DNA of 21,094 bases from positions 1-21,094 of IMG/VR virus record IMGVR_UViG_3300044530_000541. One strand, written 5' to 3'. Numbering within the stretch: position 1 is the first letter of the stretch; every line of letters begins with the position of its first letter. Of this stretch, positions 7,051 through 14,118 are shown piece by piece. The translations under genes were made by a program, and so were the position numbers. The notes beneath the pieces are model-generated. The model had not been told where the DNA came from. It made no database searches and was given only the letters and a program-made list of their open reading frames with translations. Source of the DNA: a virus.

Positions 7051-7125
7051 ATGGCAAAAGCAAAAGCAGCACCAGGAAAAAAACCTAAAGCACCAATGAA
7101 ACCGGGTAAATATAAAATCTGTTAA
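7051..7125 (+). CDS. 24-residue Lys/Ala/Pro-rich basic peptide
   Basis: ATG at 7051 opens 24 codons ending in TAA at 7123-7125; GGAG at 7038-7041 is a good ribosome binding site nine bases upstream. The product (MAKAKAAPGKKPKAPMKPGK then YKIC) carries eight lysines, no acidic residues, and ends in Cys. It is the last gene before a strong intrinsic terminator and just ahead of the capsid gene. Its composition recalls nucleic-acid-binding histone tails or the basic tails of capsid-associated proteins. The start signal makes translation plausible; the function is unknown. Confidence 0.55.
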   Translation: MAKAKAAPGKKPKAPMKPGKYKIC

Positions 7126-7135
7126 GTAATATCAT

Positions 7136-7163
7136 ACCCTAGTTTAAAAGCTAGGGTTTTTTG
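7136..7163 (+). terminator. Intrinsic terminator ahead of the capsid gene
   Basis: ACCCTAG (7136-7142) pairs with CTAGGGT (7151-7157); two further pairs (one G-U) leave a TAAA tetraloop. The stem is followed directly by a run of T to 7162. This closes the portal-scaffold transcript and separates it from the capsid promoter 13 bases later. Confidence 0.9.
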
Positions 7164-7175
7164 TTTAGTAATCTA

Positions 7176-7204
7176 TTGACAATTTATAAATAGTATGCTA
7201 GACT
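7176..7204 (+). promoter_or_regulatory. Putative promoter P4 for the major capsid operon
   Basis: TTGACA (7176-7181), a 17-base spacer ending in TGC (7196-7198, extended -10) and TAGACT (7199-7204). It lies between a terminator and the capsid gene, the best possible context. The start site would be near 7211, leaving a leader of about 100 bases before the capsid ATG. Confidence 0.75.
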
Positions 7205-7224
7205 GGTAGTATATAGTAATCGGC

Positions 7225-7278
7225 ATGGGTCAATTACAAAAAATTAAAATTCCTACTCATGGGAGGTGGAAGTTATAA
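7225..7278 (+). CDS. Possible 17-residue leader ORF upstream of the capsid gene
   Basis: Within the capsid leader an ATG at 7225 reads MGQLQKIKIPTHGRWKL and stops at 7276-7278. It is basic but has no convincing ribosome binding site. CATGGG occurs twice in this leader (7224 and 7258), once over this start codon. The ORF could be a short regulatory leader peptide or chance. Confidence 0.2.
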   Translation: MGQLQKIKIPTHGRWKL

Positions 7279-7310
7279 CATTCAACTCATTATATAAAAG
7301 GAAGTAAACA

Positions 7311-8456
7311 ATGGCAACTTTTACAAATACATTAAGTTCATTGATTGTACCAGAGGTATTCAACCCTTATGTACAACAATTAACACAAGAAAAATCACGT
7401 TTAATTAATTCAGCTGTTATCGCCCGTGACCCATTATTGGATGCGTTCTTGGCTGGTGGCGGTATGACAACCAACATCCCATCATTCAAAGATTTGTCAA
7501 GTGCTGACGCTGAATCTGTTTCAGATGGTACAACTAATACAATCACTGCACCTACAACTGGTCAGTCTGCATCGCTTGAAACTCAAATTCGTTTGTCACG
7601 TAACAAATCATGGCGTTCATTTGACTTAGAACGCGACTTAGCTGGTGCTGACCCAATGGCATCTATCGCTAACCGTGTATCTGAATACTGGGCTAGACGT
7701 TTGCAAGCAGCCTTCATTAGTACTATGAAAGGTGTATTCGCTAACAATTCTTTAGCAACACCTGGTGGTGGCGCAGCTCAATATGACTTAACACGCGACA
7801 TCGCATGGTCAAATGGTGCTACACAAACTGTAGCTAATGCTTATTCAATCGGTACAAGTACGTTCTCAGCTTCTGCGTTTATTGATGCAGCGTTGACAAT
7901 GGGTGATTCATTAGAAAACTTAAGCACATTATTCGTACATTCAGTTGTTTATGCACGTATGTTGAAAAATGACTTAATTGAATTTGTTGCTAACACACCT
8001 GTTGGTACTGGTTTAGCTGGTGGTCTTTTAGATTCACAAGCAAGTACACGTATCCCTACATTCATGGGTCGTGAAGTTATCGTTGACGATTCTATGCCTG
8101 TTGTTCAAGCTACTTCAGCTTCTGGTGTTCCAATTGCAGGTTCTTATGTTTATGAATCTTGGTTATTCGCTCGTGGTGCTGTACGTTTAGGTTTAGGCGC
8201 ACCAAAAATCCCAACAGAAACTATCCGTTTACCGGGTCTTGGTAATGGTGGTGGTGCTGAAGAACTTTACAACCGTGTTGAATGGTGTATTGCTCCTGTC
8301 GGTACTTCTTATGCTGGCGCAACTACTACAGGTGGCGGTCCATTAAATGGTAACGCAGCTACAGCTAATACTTTGGCTCATAGTGGTTCATGGTCACGCG
8401 CGTATGCAGAACGTAAACAAATTCCATTCGCTAGATTGTTAACACGCGAATCTTAA
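7311..8456 (+). CDS. Major capsid protein
   Basis: This 381-residue protein is the main shell subunit. Its start is fixed by AAGGAAG about eight bases upstream of the ATG. The sequence has features I associate with a siphovirus-type coat protein family: N-terminal LIVPEVFNPYVQQ (about 11-23), TTNIPSFKDLS (about 53-63), KSWRSFDLERDLAGADPM ... VSEYWARRLQAAFI (about 100-137), a GVFANN segment, and a late GREVIVDDSMP strand typical of HK97-fold coats. Further support is position after the scaffold, a dedicated promoter with a long leader, and a downstream hairpin. An HK97-like fold is inferred, not shown. The Gly/Ala/Thr-rich stretch near residues 335-355 may be a surface loop. Confidence 0.9.
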   Translation: MATFTNTLSSLIVPEVFNPYVQQLTQEKSRLINSAVIARDPLLDAFLAGGGMTTNIPSFKDLSSADAESVSDGTTNTITAPTTGQSASLETQIRLSRNKSWRSFDLERDLAGADPMASIANRVSEYWARRLQAAFISTMKGVFANNSLATPGGGAAQYDLTRDIAWSNGATQTVANAYSIGTSTFSASAFIDAALTMGDSLENLSTLFVHSVVYARMLKNDLIEFVANTPVGTGLAGGLLDSQASTRIPTFMGREVIVDDSMPVVQATSASGVPIAGSYVYESWLFARGAVRLGLGAPKIPTETIRLPGLGNGGGAEELYNRVEWCIAPVGTSYAGATTTGGGPLNGNAATANTLAHSGSWSRAYAERKQIPFARLLTRES

Positions 8457-8476
8457 TTCTTAATTAGGATTTAATA

Positions 8477-8504
8477 AGGAAGTCAGCTATGCAGTTGACT
8501 TCCT
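8477..8504 (+). promoter_or_regulatory. Strong stem-loop after the capsid gene
   Basis: AGGAAGTCA (8477-8485) pairs perfectly with TGACTTCCT (8496-8504); three more pairs inside (one G-U) leave a four-base loop. No T run follows, so full termination is unlikely; partial termination, RNA processing or 3'-end protection of the abundant capsid mRNA are possible. The left arm also holds an AGGAAG Shine-Dalgarno-like sequence six bases before an ATG at 8489 that opens only eight codons. Confidence 0.7.
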
Positions 8505-8533
8505 GCTATTACTAGATTGCAAAAGGAACAAAC

Positions 8534-9046
8534 ATGGCAACATTATTAGAAGTAATTAAAACATTAGACCCTAACGATGCTACATTGTGGACATCAGACG
8601 GTTTACCAAAATTAGATAAATTATCATTAGCTCTTGGCAGTAATGTTACTCGCACAGAAGTTAATGCTGTTGCATTTGGTTTAACAAAAGACAACGTAGC
8701 GACATGGGTTGCTCCACCAAGTAAAGAACCTGCTGTTGAAGCAGAAGCTCCAGTTAATGTTGAAACTACAAATGCTGAATTACTTAACGAAATTAAAGTA
8801 TTATCAGATAGTTATTCAGAAAAACGTGCAGCGTTATTAGAATTGCAAAAAGAATTAGATGTAGTTGCAACAGGTATTGCAGCAGCACATAGTAAAGTAG
8901 TTGAAGAATCAGACCCACACTTGTTTAACAAATCAATTCAAGGTATGTTCGCTTCAGAAGATTTAGCTCGTAAAGAAGGTATCTTAGCTTATGTCAATGA
9001 AATTGACCGTAGAAACAAACCTTACTCAGAGGTCACTACGTTATGA
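8534..9046 (+). CDS. Capsid-associated phage protein with an N-terminal 'WTSDGLP' domain
   Basis: The protein has 170 residues. Its N-terminal part (about 1-60: VIKTLDPNDATLWTSDGLPK ... VTRTEVNAVAFG) follows a pattern seen in phage proteins encoded next to capsid genes, in which LDP-x-D-x-x-W-T-x-D-G-x-P precedes a VTRxE segment. The middle is acidic (PAVEAEAPVNVE) and residues about 80-118 look like a coiled coil (LLNEIKVLSDSY ... LLELQKELDVV). AAAAGGAAC provides the ribosome binding site. It is the first gene after the capsid hairpin. A head completion or accessory role is inferred from position; no enzymatic motif is seen. Confidence 0.7.
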   Translation: MATLLEVIKTLDPNDATLWTSDGLPKLDKLSLALGSNVTRTEVNAVAFGLTKDNVATWVAPPSKEPAVEAEAPVNVETTNAELLNEIKVLSDSYSEKRAALLELQKELDVVATGIAAAHSKVVEESDPHLFNKSIQGMFASEDLARKEGILAYVNEIDRRNKPYSEVTTL

Positions 9047-9405
9047 GTTTGTTAAACGAGTATATGTTTGGCGATACCATCACATTAAGTGGTGGAGTTA
9101 ATTCATTCAAAAAAAATGAGAGCGTTACATTTGGCGCAGTAACAACGCCTTATCGTAGCACCTCGTTTAATGTAAAAAACTTAGCAACTATTACAGTACA
9201 TATTGTTGGCACAGCTTCTGTTAAAGTTATCAGCAATCCATTTGATACATTTAGTGGCAAGGACGTAGTTTTGCAAACCATCAGCACAGCAGGTGCTACA
9301 CAATACATAGTACAGTCTACAGCAACTGTATGCCTAGAAGTAACTTCTATGGCTTCTGGTGCAACAGTATCTGCCCGTATTGTTTATGAAGATGGTGTTG
9401 ACTAA
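9043..9405 (+). CDS. Beta-rich probable virion protein, 120 residues
   Basis: The ATG overlaps the previous stop by four bases (ATGA), a sign of translational coupling. The 120 residues are mostly alternating hydrophobic/polar beta-type sequence rich in Thr, Ser and Val (TITVHIVGTASVKVI, TVCLEVTSMASGATVS), ending in an acidic VYEDGVD. No family is recognised. The composition fits a small all-beta surface or decoration protein. Confidence in coding is high from the overlaps on both sides; function is unknown. Confidence 0.8.
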   Translation: MSLLNEYMFGDTITLSGGVNSFKKNESVTFGAVTTPYRSTSFNVKNLATITVHIVGTASVKVISNPFDTFSGKDVVLQTISTAGATQYIVQSTATVCLEVTSMASGATVSARIVYEDGVD

Positions 9406-9761
9406 TGGCTAAGTATTTGCCAGATATGAGAGCAGGTGATGACTATTCATTGAAATTAGTCGTTACTGATGTTGATGGCAATCCAGCTAACATAGCTGGT
9501 TATGTGTACACATTAAAATTTAAATCATCTTACGATACTGCAGAAAATGCTTTATTGTTCACTACTACTGCAGGAAGCAATGCTAATGATAACATAGCTA
9601 ACGGCTTATGTTACATAACTATTCCAGCAAGTGTTACAGCAGGTGTGACGCAAGGTGCTTATTTTTATGAAGTGGCTCAGCGGGTAGGCACAGCATTAAC
9701 AACTGTATTACCACCTGTTGCTGATTATAAAGACCGTATAAAAGTAGTACCTGGTTTATAA
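9405..9761 (+). CDS. BppU-N-like immunoglobulin-type beta protein
   Basis: This 118-residue protein shares its first base with the previous stop codon (TAATG). It begins MAKYLPDMRAGDDYSLKLVV and continues with VDGNPANIAGYVYTLKFKSS, a layout (PGDD-x-x-L ... D-x-D-G-x-P-x-x-x-x-G) I associate with the N-terminal beta-sandwich of phage baseplate upper proteins (BppU) and with head-decoration-like proteins. Residues 80-118 end in a YKDRIKVVPG strand. It probably forms a small beta-sandwich in the virion. Whether it sits on the head or on a fibre cannot be told. Confidence 0.75.
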   Translation: MAKYLPDMRAGDDYSLKLVVTDVDGNPANIAGYVYTLKFKSSYDTAENALLFTTTAGSNANDNIANGLCYITIPASVTAGVTQGAYFYEVAQRVGTALTTVLPPVADYKDRIKVVPGL

Positions 9762-10570
9762 TGGTTGATACTACTCTTGCTATAGTCAATGCACCTGCAC
9801 AAGCTATAAATGTGGCTCAAGTACTTGCTACGCCAATTAGCGTAACAGTACCAATGGCAGACAACACAACTATTAATGTATCACAAGTAATAACATCAGT
9901 CGTAGCGGCTATACCAGCAGGGATTCGCGGTGAAGGTTATGACAATATATTATCAGATACTAGCATTGCATTCAGCACAGGCTCTAAGGTAATCTCAGTT
10001 AATCGTATAGGTGCTTTTTTAGTAGGTATGCGTGTAAGACTAGCTAGTGGATTATCTTGGCAAGAAGGCATAATAACCGCACTGGATTATTTCAACAAAA
10101 CAATTACCGTCAATGTGTCATTAGTAAACGGCACTGGAACATATACTAACTGGCTAGTATCCGTAGCTGGTGAAAAAGGTGAACAAGGCTTACAAGGCTT
10201 ACAAGGCATTAAAGGTGACACTGGTACTAGCGCAGGTTCTGTTTTAACATTAACAGCTAATGCAGATTTCGGTGGCAATCGTGCAGTTATGATGACTTCT
10301 AATGGCTTGGCTTATGCCGACAACACTGTATTAACAAGCAACGTATTAGGTTTCACAGCAAGAGCTGCTGTTACTGGTGATTCTATGGATATAATCACCA
10401 TCAATGATTTATCTGGTTTTTCAAATTTAACCGTAGGCGGTGCAGTGTATCTGTCAACAAACGGTACAATTACACAAACAATCCCTACTGCGGGTTTATT
10501 GCAGACATTAGGTACGGCATTAAGTCCTACTAAAATCAATATAAAAATTCAACCCCCAATAGAGGTTTAG
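9761..10570 (+). CDS. Fibre protein with short collagen-like segment
   Basis: The 269-residue protein starts in a TAATG overlap. Residues 137-157 are seven uninterrupted Gly-X-Y triplets (GEKGEQGLQG, then GLQ, GIK, GDT, GTS), a collagen-like triple helix as found in phage trimeric fibres. The N-terminal 50 residues are Val/Ala/Ile-rich, followed by a beta domain (about 60-135). The C-terminal domain (about 160-269) closely resembles the C-terminal half of the next gene product: both end in a G-x-VYLST ... T-x-P-x-x-G-x-x-Q-x-x-G-x-A-x-S pattern followed by I-N-(I/V) and P-x-E. The protein is probably a trimeric head or tail fibre. Confidence 0.8.
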   Translation: MVDTTLAIVNAPAQAINVAQVLATPISVTVPMADNTTINVSQVITSVVAAIPAGIRGEGYDNILSDTSIAFSTGSKVISVNRIGAFLVGMRVRLASGLSWQEGIITALDYFNKTITVNVSLVNGTGTYTNWLVSVAGEKGEQGLQGLQGIKGDTGTSAGSVLTLTANADFGGNRAVMMTSNGLAYADNTVLTSNVLGFTARAAVTGDSMDIITINDLSGFSNLTVGGAVYLSTNGTITQTIPTAGLLQTLGTALSPTKINIKIQPPIEV

Positions 10571-10573
10571 ACA

Positions 10574-11080
10574 ATGCAAAAATTTATTACATTAGTTAAT
10601 GGTACTCAAAAATTAGTTGATGCTGGCGTAGACATATCTACTGGTGCAACTGATGCAGGTAAACCTGTAGTATTAAAATCAGACGGTACTATTCACGAAT
10701 CAATGATGCCCACTGGTATCGGTGCAGATATTAAAATTCTTATTGCGAGTGAAGCAATTGGTGCAGGCAAATTTGTAAACATTTATGACAACGCTACTGT
10801 AGCAACTGTAAGATTAGCAGATGCAACTACTGCAGGTAAACAAGCACATGGTTTTGTATTATCAGCTGTGACACAAGGTGGAAACGCTACTGTGTACTTT
10901 GAAGGTAATGACAATGCTATAACTGGTGCAACTGCAGGTAATGTTTATTTATCTACTACACCTGGTGGTTTTACAAGTACACCACCTTCAACTACAGGCA
11001 ACATTGTTCAAAAAGTCGGTGTAGCCACATCTGCAACAAGCATTAACGTAGAATTTGCTGAACCTATTGAGTTAGCATAA
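10574..11080 (+). CDS. Beta-rich virion protein, paralogue of the preceding fibre C-terminus
   Basis: At 168 residues, this protein lies four bases after the previous stop, with AGAGG upstream. The first 45 residues (MQKFITLVNGTQKLVDAG, DAGKPVVLKSDGTIHESMMP) form a small N-terminal part typical of phage fibre anchors. Residues about 55-168 align with the C-terminal domain of the upstream gene product (GNVYLSTTPGGFTSTPP ... GNIVQKVGVATSATSINVEF). The two genes therefore carry duplicated copies of one beta domain with different N-termini. No enzymatic motif is seen. Confidence 0.75.
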   Translation: MQKFITLVNGTQKLVDAGVDISTGATDAGKPVVLKSDGTIHESMMPTGIGADIKILIASEAIGAGKFVNIYDNATVATVRLADATTAGKQAHGFVLSAVTQGGNATVYFEGNDNAITGATAGNVYLSTTPGGFTSTPPSTTGNIVQKVGVATSATSINVEFAEPIELA

Positions 11081-11082
11081 TC

Positions 11083-11319
11083 ATGCGCCCACTTGTTATT
11101 GAAAACGGTAAAATTCGCCAACTGCGTGACACCGATACATTAACAGGTGTGCAACGATTCATTGAAGGTGAGAACGTCACATTTGCAGTTAATCCAGTTA
11201 ATGGAACAACTAGCATATCTGCTTCTGGTGGAAGTGCTGGTGGAACAACATATATAGACGGTGGCTTACCTTCAAGCAATTACGGTGGAATAGCTAACAT
11301 AGATGGAGGTGGTGTCTAA
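11083..11319 (+). CDS. Short fibre-associated protein, 78 residues
   Basis: The product starts MRPLVIENGKIRQLRDTDTL, which matches the start of the protein at 13489 (YPLVLNGTTIQELQTTDTI), and ends SSNYGGIANIDGGGV, a Gly-rich end I associate with small proteins in phage tail-fibre loci. The ATG is two bases after the previous stop and the gene's stop overlaps the next start (TAATG). It is probably a small structural or linker component of the fibre complex; the role is inferred from context. Confidence 0.7.
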   Translation: MRPLVIENGKIRQLRDTDTLTGVQRFIEGENVTFAVNPVNGTTSISASGGSAGGTTYIDGGLPSSNYGGIANIDGGGV

Positions 11320-11696
11320 TGTCAAGTAGAATACAACTTAGACGTGGATTATCTGCTGAATGGACGACAGCGAACCCGATTCTCGCTGAAGGTGAGATGG
11401 GTGTAGAACTAGATACCAAAAAATATAAAATTGGTGATGGCATTACTCAGTGGGTAACATTGCAATATTCAACAGGAACAAAAGCTGATATAGGTTTAGG
11501 TAATGTAGACAATACGTCTGATATGAATAAACCAATAAGCACAGCAGTACAAAATTATATAACTGACACTGGTGTATTATTGTCATACAAAGCAGATACT
11601 TCAAGTTTAGCTACTGTAGCTACAAGTGGCAATTATAACGATTTAATAAACAAACCACAATTGGCAGGAGCTAATTGGGAATTATTTAAAACATAA
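11319..11696 (+). CDS. Fibre protein with Mtd-N-type domain
   Basis: In this 125-residue protein, residues 1-50 (IQLRRGLSAEWTTANPILAE, then GEMGVELDTKKYKIGDGITQ) match the widespread phage fibre N-terminal domain named after the Bordetella phage major tropism determinant, in which a strand-rich fold trimerises and anchors a fibre. After it comes GLGNVDNTSDMNKPIS (about 59-74), a motif common in trimeric phage fibres, and a short GNYNDLINKPQ end. It has no large receptor-binding domain, so it may be a connector, a short fibre, or the remnant of a longer one. No reverse transcriptase or template repeat is visible, so the Mtd-N match is no evidence of a diversity-generating retroelement. Confidence 0.8.
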   Translation: MSSRIQLRRGLSAEWTTANPILAEGEMGVELDTKKYKIGDGITQWVTLQYSTGTKADIGLGNVDNTSDMNKPISTAVQNYITDTGVLLSYKADTSSLATVATSGNYNDLINKPQLAGANWELFKT

Positions 11697-11710
11697 TACA
11701 GGATACCAAC

Positions 11711-12679
11711 ATGGCGAATATAAATGACGTAACCAGCAACCTATCAATTCCAATTCCTAACGTTGGAAACCAAATCACATACGATATATCTAGATTGCGC
11801 GATGCGTTAAATGCCATTGATGGTTATCTAAATACACATACAACTAATATATCTACAAAAGAATCTTCAGTAAATAAAGGTGCTGCAAATGGTTACGCTC
11901 CTTTAGGTGCAGATTCAAAAGTTCCAGCTGTTAATTTACCGAGTTATGTAGATGACGTACTTGAAGCAGCAAATCAAGCTGCACTACCTACTACTGGTGA
12001 AACATCAAAGATTTATATCACACTTGATGACAATAAACAGTATCGTTGGTCAGGTAGTACTTATATTTGGATTAACGCTAATTCAGGAACAGCAGATGCA
12101 GCAACTAAGTTAGTCACAGGGCGTACTATCGCAACTACTGGTGATGCAACCTACAGCGTAACATTCGATGGCTCAACCAATGTGACAGCGGCTATTACAC
12201 TTGCTAACAGCGGCATTACCGCTGGTACAGTCAATAGTACAGCAACAGCTCTAACGCCTATTATATTTGATGCTAAAGGTCGTGCTACAGGCACAGGTGC
12301 TGCCGTTACAATTACACCTGCGTTCTCTAGTTTAACAAGTGTGCCTACTACAATTGCTGGCTATGGTATCACGAATGCTTATACTAAAACTGAAGTAGAT
12401 ACTGCGATTACAAATGGTACGCCATCGTTTAGCACATTAACAGGCAAACCAACTACGTTATCTGGCTACGGTATCACCGATGCTGTGACGACCACTACGT
12501 TTAGTACACACACAGGTGATGCTTCGTTACATTTAACATCAGCGCAAAATACATTGATTGATGCACTTACTGCATCTTCAACAGAAATCAATTACTTAGT
12601 AGGTGTGACTTCAGCAGTGCAAACACAATTAAATGCAAAGCTTACTAAATCTGGCGCAGTTTGGTCTGACTTCACTTAA
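11711..12679 (+). CDS. Tail-fibre-like protein A, 322 residues
   Basis: The N-terminus (about 8-42: SNLSIPIPNVGNQITYDIS then RLRDALNAID) is shared with the next gene product and looks like an attachment domain with a short helix. Residues about 60-135 contain the fibre motif GYAPLGADSKVPAVNLPSY and a segment ending KQYRWSGSTYIWI. Later parts carry repeats of a kind seen in phage fibres: GYGIT occurs at about 218 and 253, and STLTGKPTTLSGYGITDA around residue 241. AGGA upstream of the ATG is the ribosome binding site. The protein is probably a trimeric beta fibre. Confidence 0.8.
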   Translation: MANINDVTSNLSIPIPNVGNQITYDISRLRDALNAIDGYLNTHTTNISTKESSVNKGAANGYAPLGADSKVPAVNLPSYVDDVLEAANQAALPTTGETSKIYITLDDNKQYRWSGSTYIWINANSGTADAATKLVTGRTIATTGDATYSVTFDGSTNVTAAITLANSGITAGTVNSTATALTPIIFDAKGRATGTGAAVTITPAFSSLTSVPTTIAGYGITNAYTKTEVDTAITNGTPSFSTLTGKPTTLSGYGITDAVTTTTFSTHTGDASLHLTSAQNTLIDALTASSTEINYLVGVTSAVQTQLNAKLTKSGAVWSDFT

Positions 12680-12688
12680 GGTTAAATA

Positions 12689-13489
12689 ATGCCAAATACT
12701 AATACATTAACAACAAATTATTCGTTACCCGTTCCCGAATTAGGGAACGAGGTTACGTATGATATTCCAAGAATAAAAACAGCTTTACAGACTGTTGATA
12801 GTACTTTATTTGCCAAACAAGATACATTAGTATCTGCAGTTAATGTTAAAACAGTAAATGGCAATAGTTTATTAGGCAGTGGTGACATAACTATATCTGG
12901 CGGCAGCGGTGGTTCTGGTTTAACGCCTACGGCTATCAAAACTGCTAATTATACAGCAGCAGCAGCTGACTTAGTTAGATGCAATAGCACTGCAGGTACA
13001 TTTAGCGTCACGCTACCAGCTACACCGTCCGATGGTGCAATAGTTGCTGTGCTTGACATAGGTAATACTTTTAGCACAAACAATGTGACCGTTCTGCCAA
13101 ACACAGGCAAGACAATTGAATCAGACACGTCATTGATACTAGACATAACAGGCACGTATGTGTCATTTGTGTACAACTCGTCTGCCACCAATTGGCGTTT
13201 ACTTGAAACACCATCTGTGCCATTAGCATCTAACACTGCATTGGTTAACACAGGTGCTGTGACTAACATCAACGGCATATTATCAGGTGACGGCAGTGTA
13301 TTATCTGGTGTAACATTAAAAACAATAAACGGCAATGCACTAACAGGCAGTGGTGATATTACAGTAGCGGCTTCTTCAAAATTACAAATTATTGACAGAA
13401 CCGCTACACAAGTACTTATATCATTAGTAACAGGTGTATTACCTGTGCTTAACCGTTCAGGAACAACAATACAAGTAGGTGCAAACTAA
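12689..13489 (+). CDS. Tail-fibre-like protein B, 266 residues
   Basis: The N-terminal segment (SLPVPELGNEVTYDIPRIK then TALQTVD) parallels that of fibre A, indicating paralogy. VKTVNGNSLLGSGDI (about 53-67) recurs as LKTINGNALTGSGDI near residue 211 and again in the partial fibre at 19647. Between them, residues about 80-170 form a beta domain (AAAADLVRCNSTAGTFSVTL ... NWRL) that resembles one in the 19647 gene product. The stop overlaps the next start (TAATG). Host-surface binding is inferred from context. Confidence 0.8.
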   Translation: MPNTNTLTTNYSLPVPELGNEVTYDIPRIKTALQTVDSTLFAKQDTLVSAVNVKTVNGNSLLGSGDITISGGSGGSGLTPTAIKTANYTAAAADLVRCNSTAGTFSVTLPATPSDGAIVAVLDIGNTFSTNNVTVLPNTGKTIESDTSLILDITGTYVSFVYNSSATNWRLLETPSVPLASNTALVNTGAVTNINGILSGDGSVLSGVTLKTINGNALTGSGDITVAASSKLQIIDRTATQVLISLVTGVLPVLNRSGTTIQVGAN

Positions 13490-14118
13490 TGACAGCTAGA
13501 TACCCTTTAGTGCTTAATGGCACTACTATACAAGAATTACAAACTACTGACACTATAGCAGGACAAGCTGCTTCTGGTGCTAATAGTGATATTACTTCAT
13601 TAACAGCATTAACCACAGCATTATCAGTTCCTCAAGGTGGTTCAGGTGCTGATACATTAACTGGTATCTTGAAAGGCAATGGTGCATCTGCATTTACTGC
13701 AGTAACAGCTCCAACTGGAACAATTGTTGGTACAACTGATACTCAGACTTTAACTAACAAAACAATTACTGCATTAGGTTCTTATGAAACCAGAGTGGCA
13801 ATGGCTGCATTAGACATAGATTTGTCATTAGGTTCATACTTTACTAAGACCTTAACAGCAGGAGCTGCTACGTTTACTGTAAGTAATATTCCTGCCACTG
13901 GCGGTGTAGGTTCATTTATATTGGACTTAACTAATGCTGGCTTAGCAACTATTACATGGACATTGTCAGTAGCTGCTGGCGGTACATCAACAGTTAAATG
14001 GGTAAGCGGTACTGCTCCATCAAGTTTAACATCTTCTGGTAGAGATTCATTTGGTTTTTATACCTATGACGCTGGAGCAACTTGGACTGGATATGTAATC
14101 GGCAAGGACTTAAAATAA
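13489..14118 (+). CDS. Tail-fibre-like protein C, 209 residues
   Basis: The N-terminus YPLVLNGTTIQELQTTDTI parallels the 78-residue protein at 11083. The next section (SVPQGGSGADTLTGILKGNG, then TIVGTTDTQTLTNKTIT, about 46-94) is a fibre motif set common in phage. Residues about 105-209 form a beta sandwich-like end (TKTLTAGAATFTVSNIP ... WTGYVIGKDLK). It is flanked on both sides by TAATG overlaps, so it is translated together with fibre B and the LamG protein. Confidence 0.8.
   Translation: MTARYPLVLNGTTIQELQTTDTIAGQAASGANSDITSLTALTTALSVPQGGSGADTLTGILKGNGASAFTAVTAPTGTIVGTTDTQTLTNKTITALGSYETRVAMAALDIDLSLGSYFTKTLTAGAATFTVSNIPATGGVGSFILDLTNAGLATITWTLSVAAGGTSTVKWVSGTAPSSLTSSGRDSFGFYTYDAGATWTGYVIGKDLK

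Noticed and set aside
11319-11696. Possible diversity-generating retroelement because of the Mtd-N domain
   Set aside because: No reverse transcriptase, template repeat or adenine-biased variable repeat is visible; the Mtd-N fold is common in ordinary fibres.
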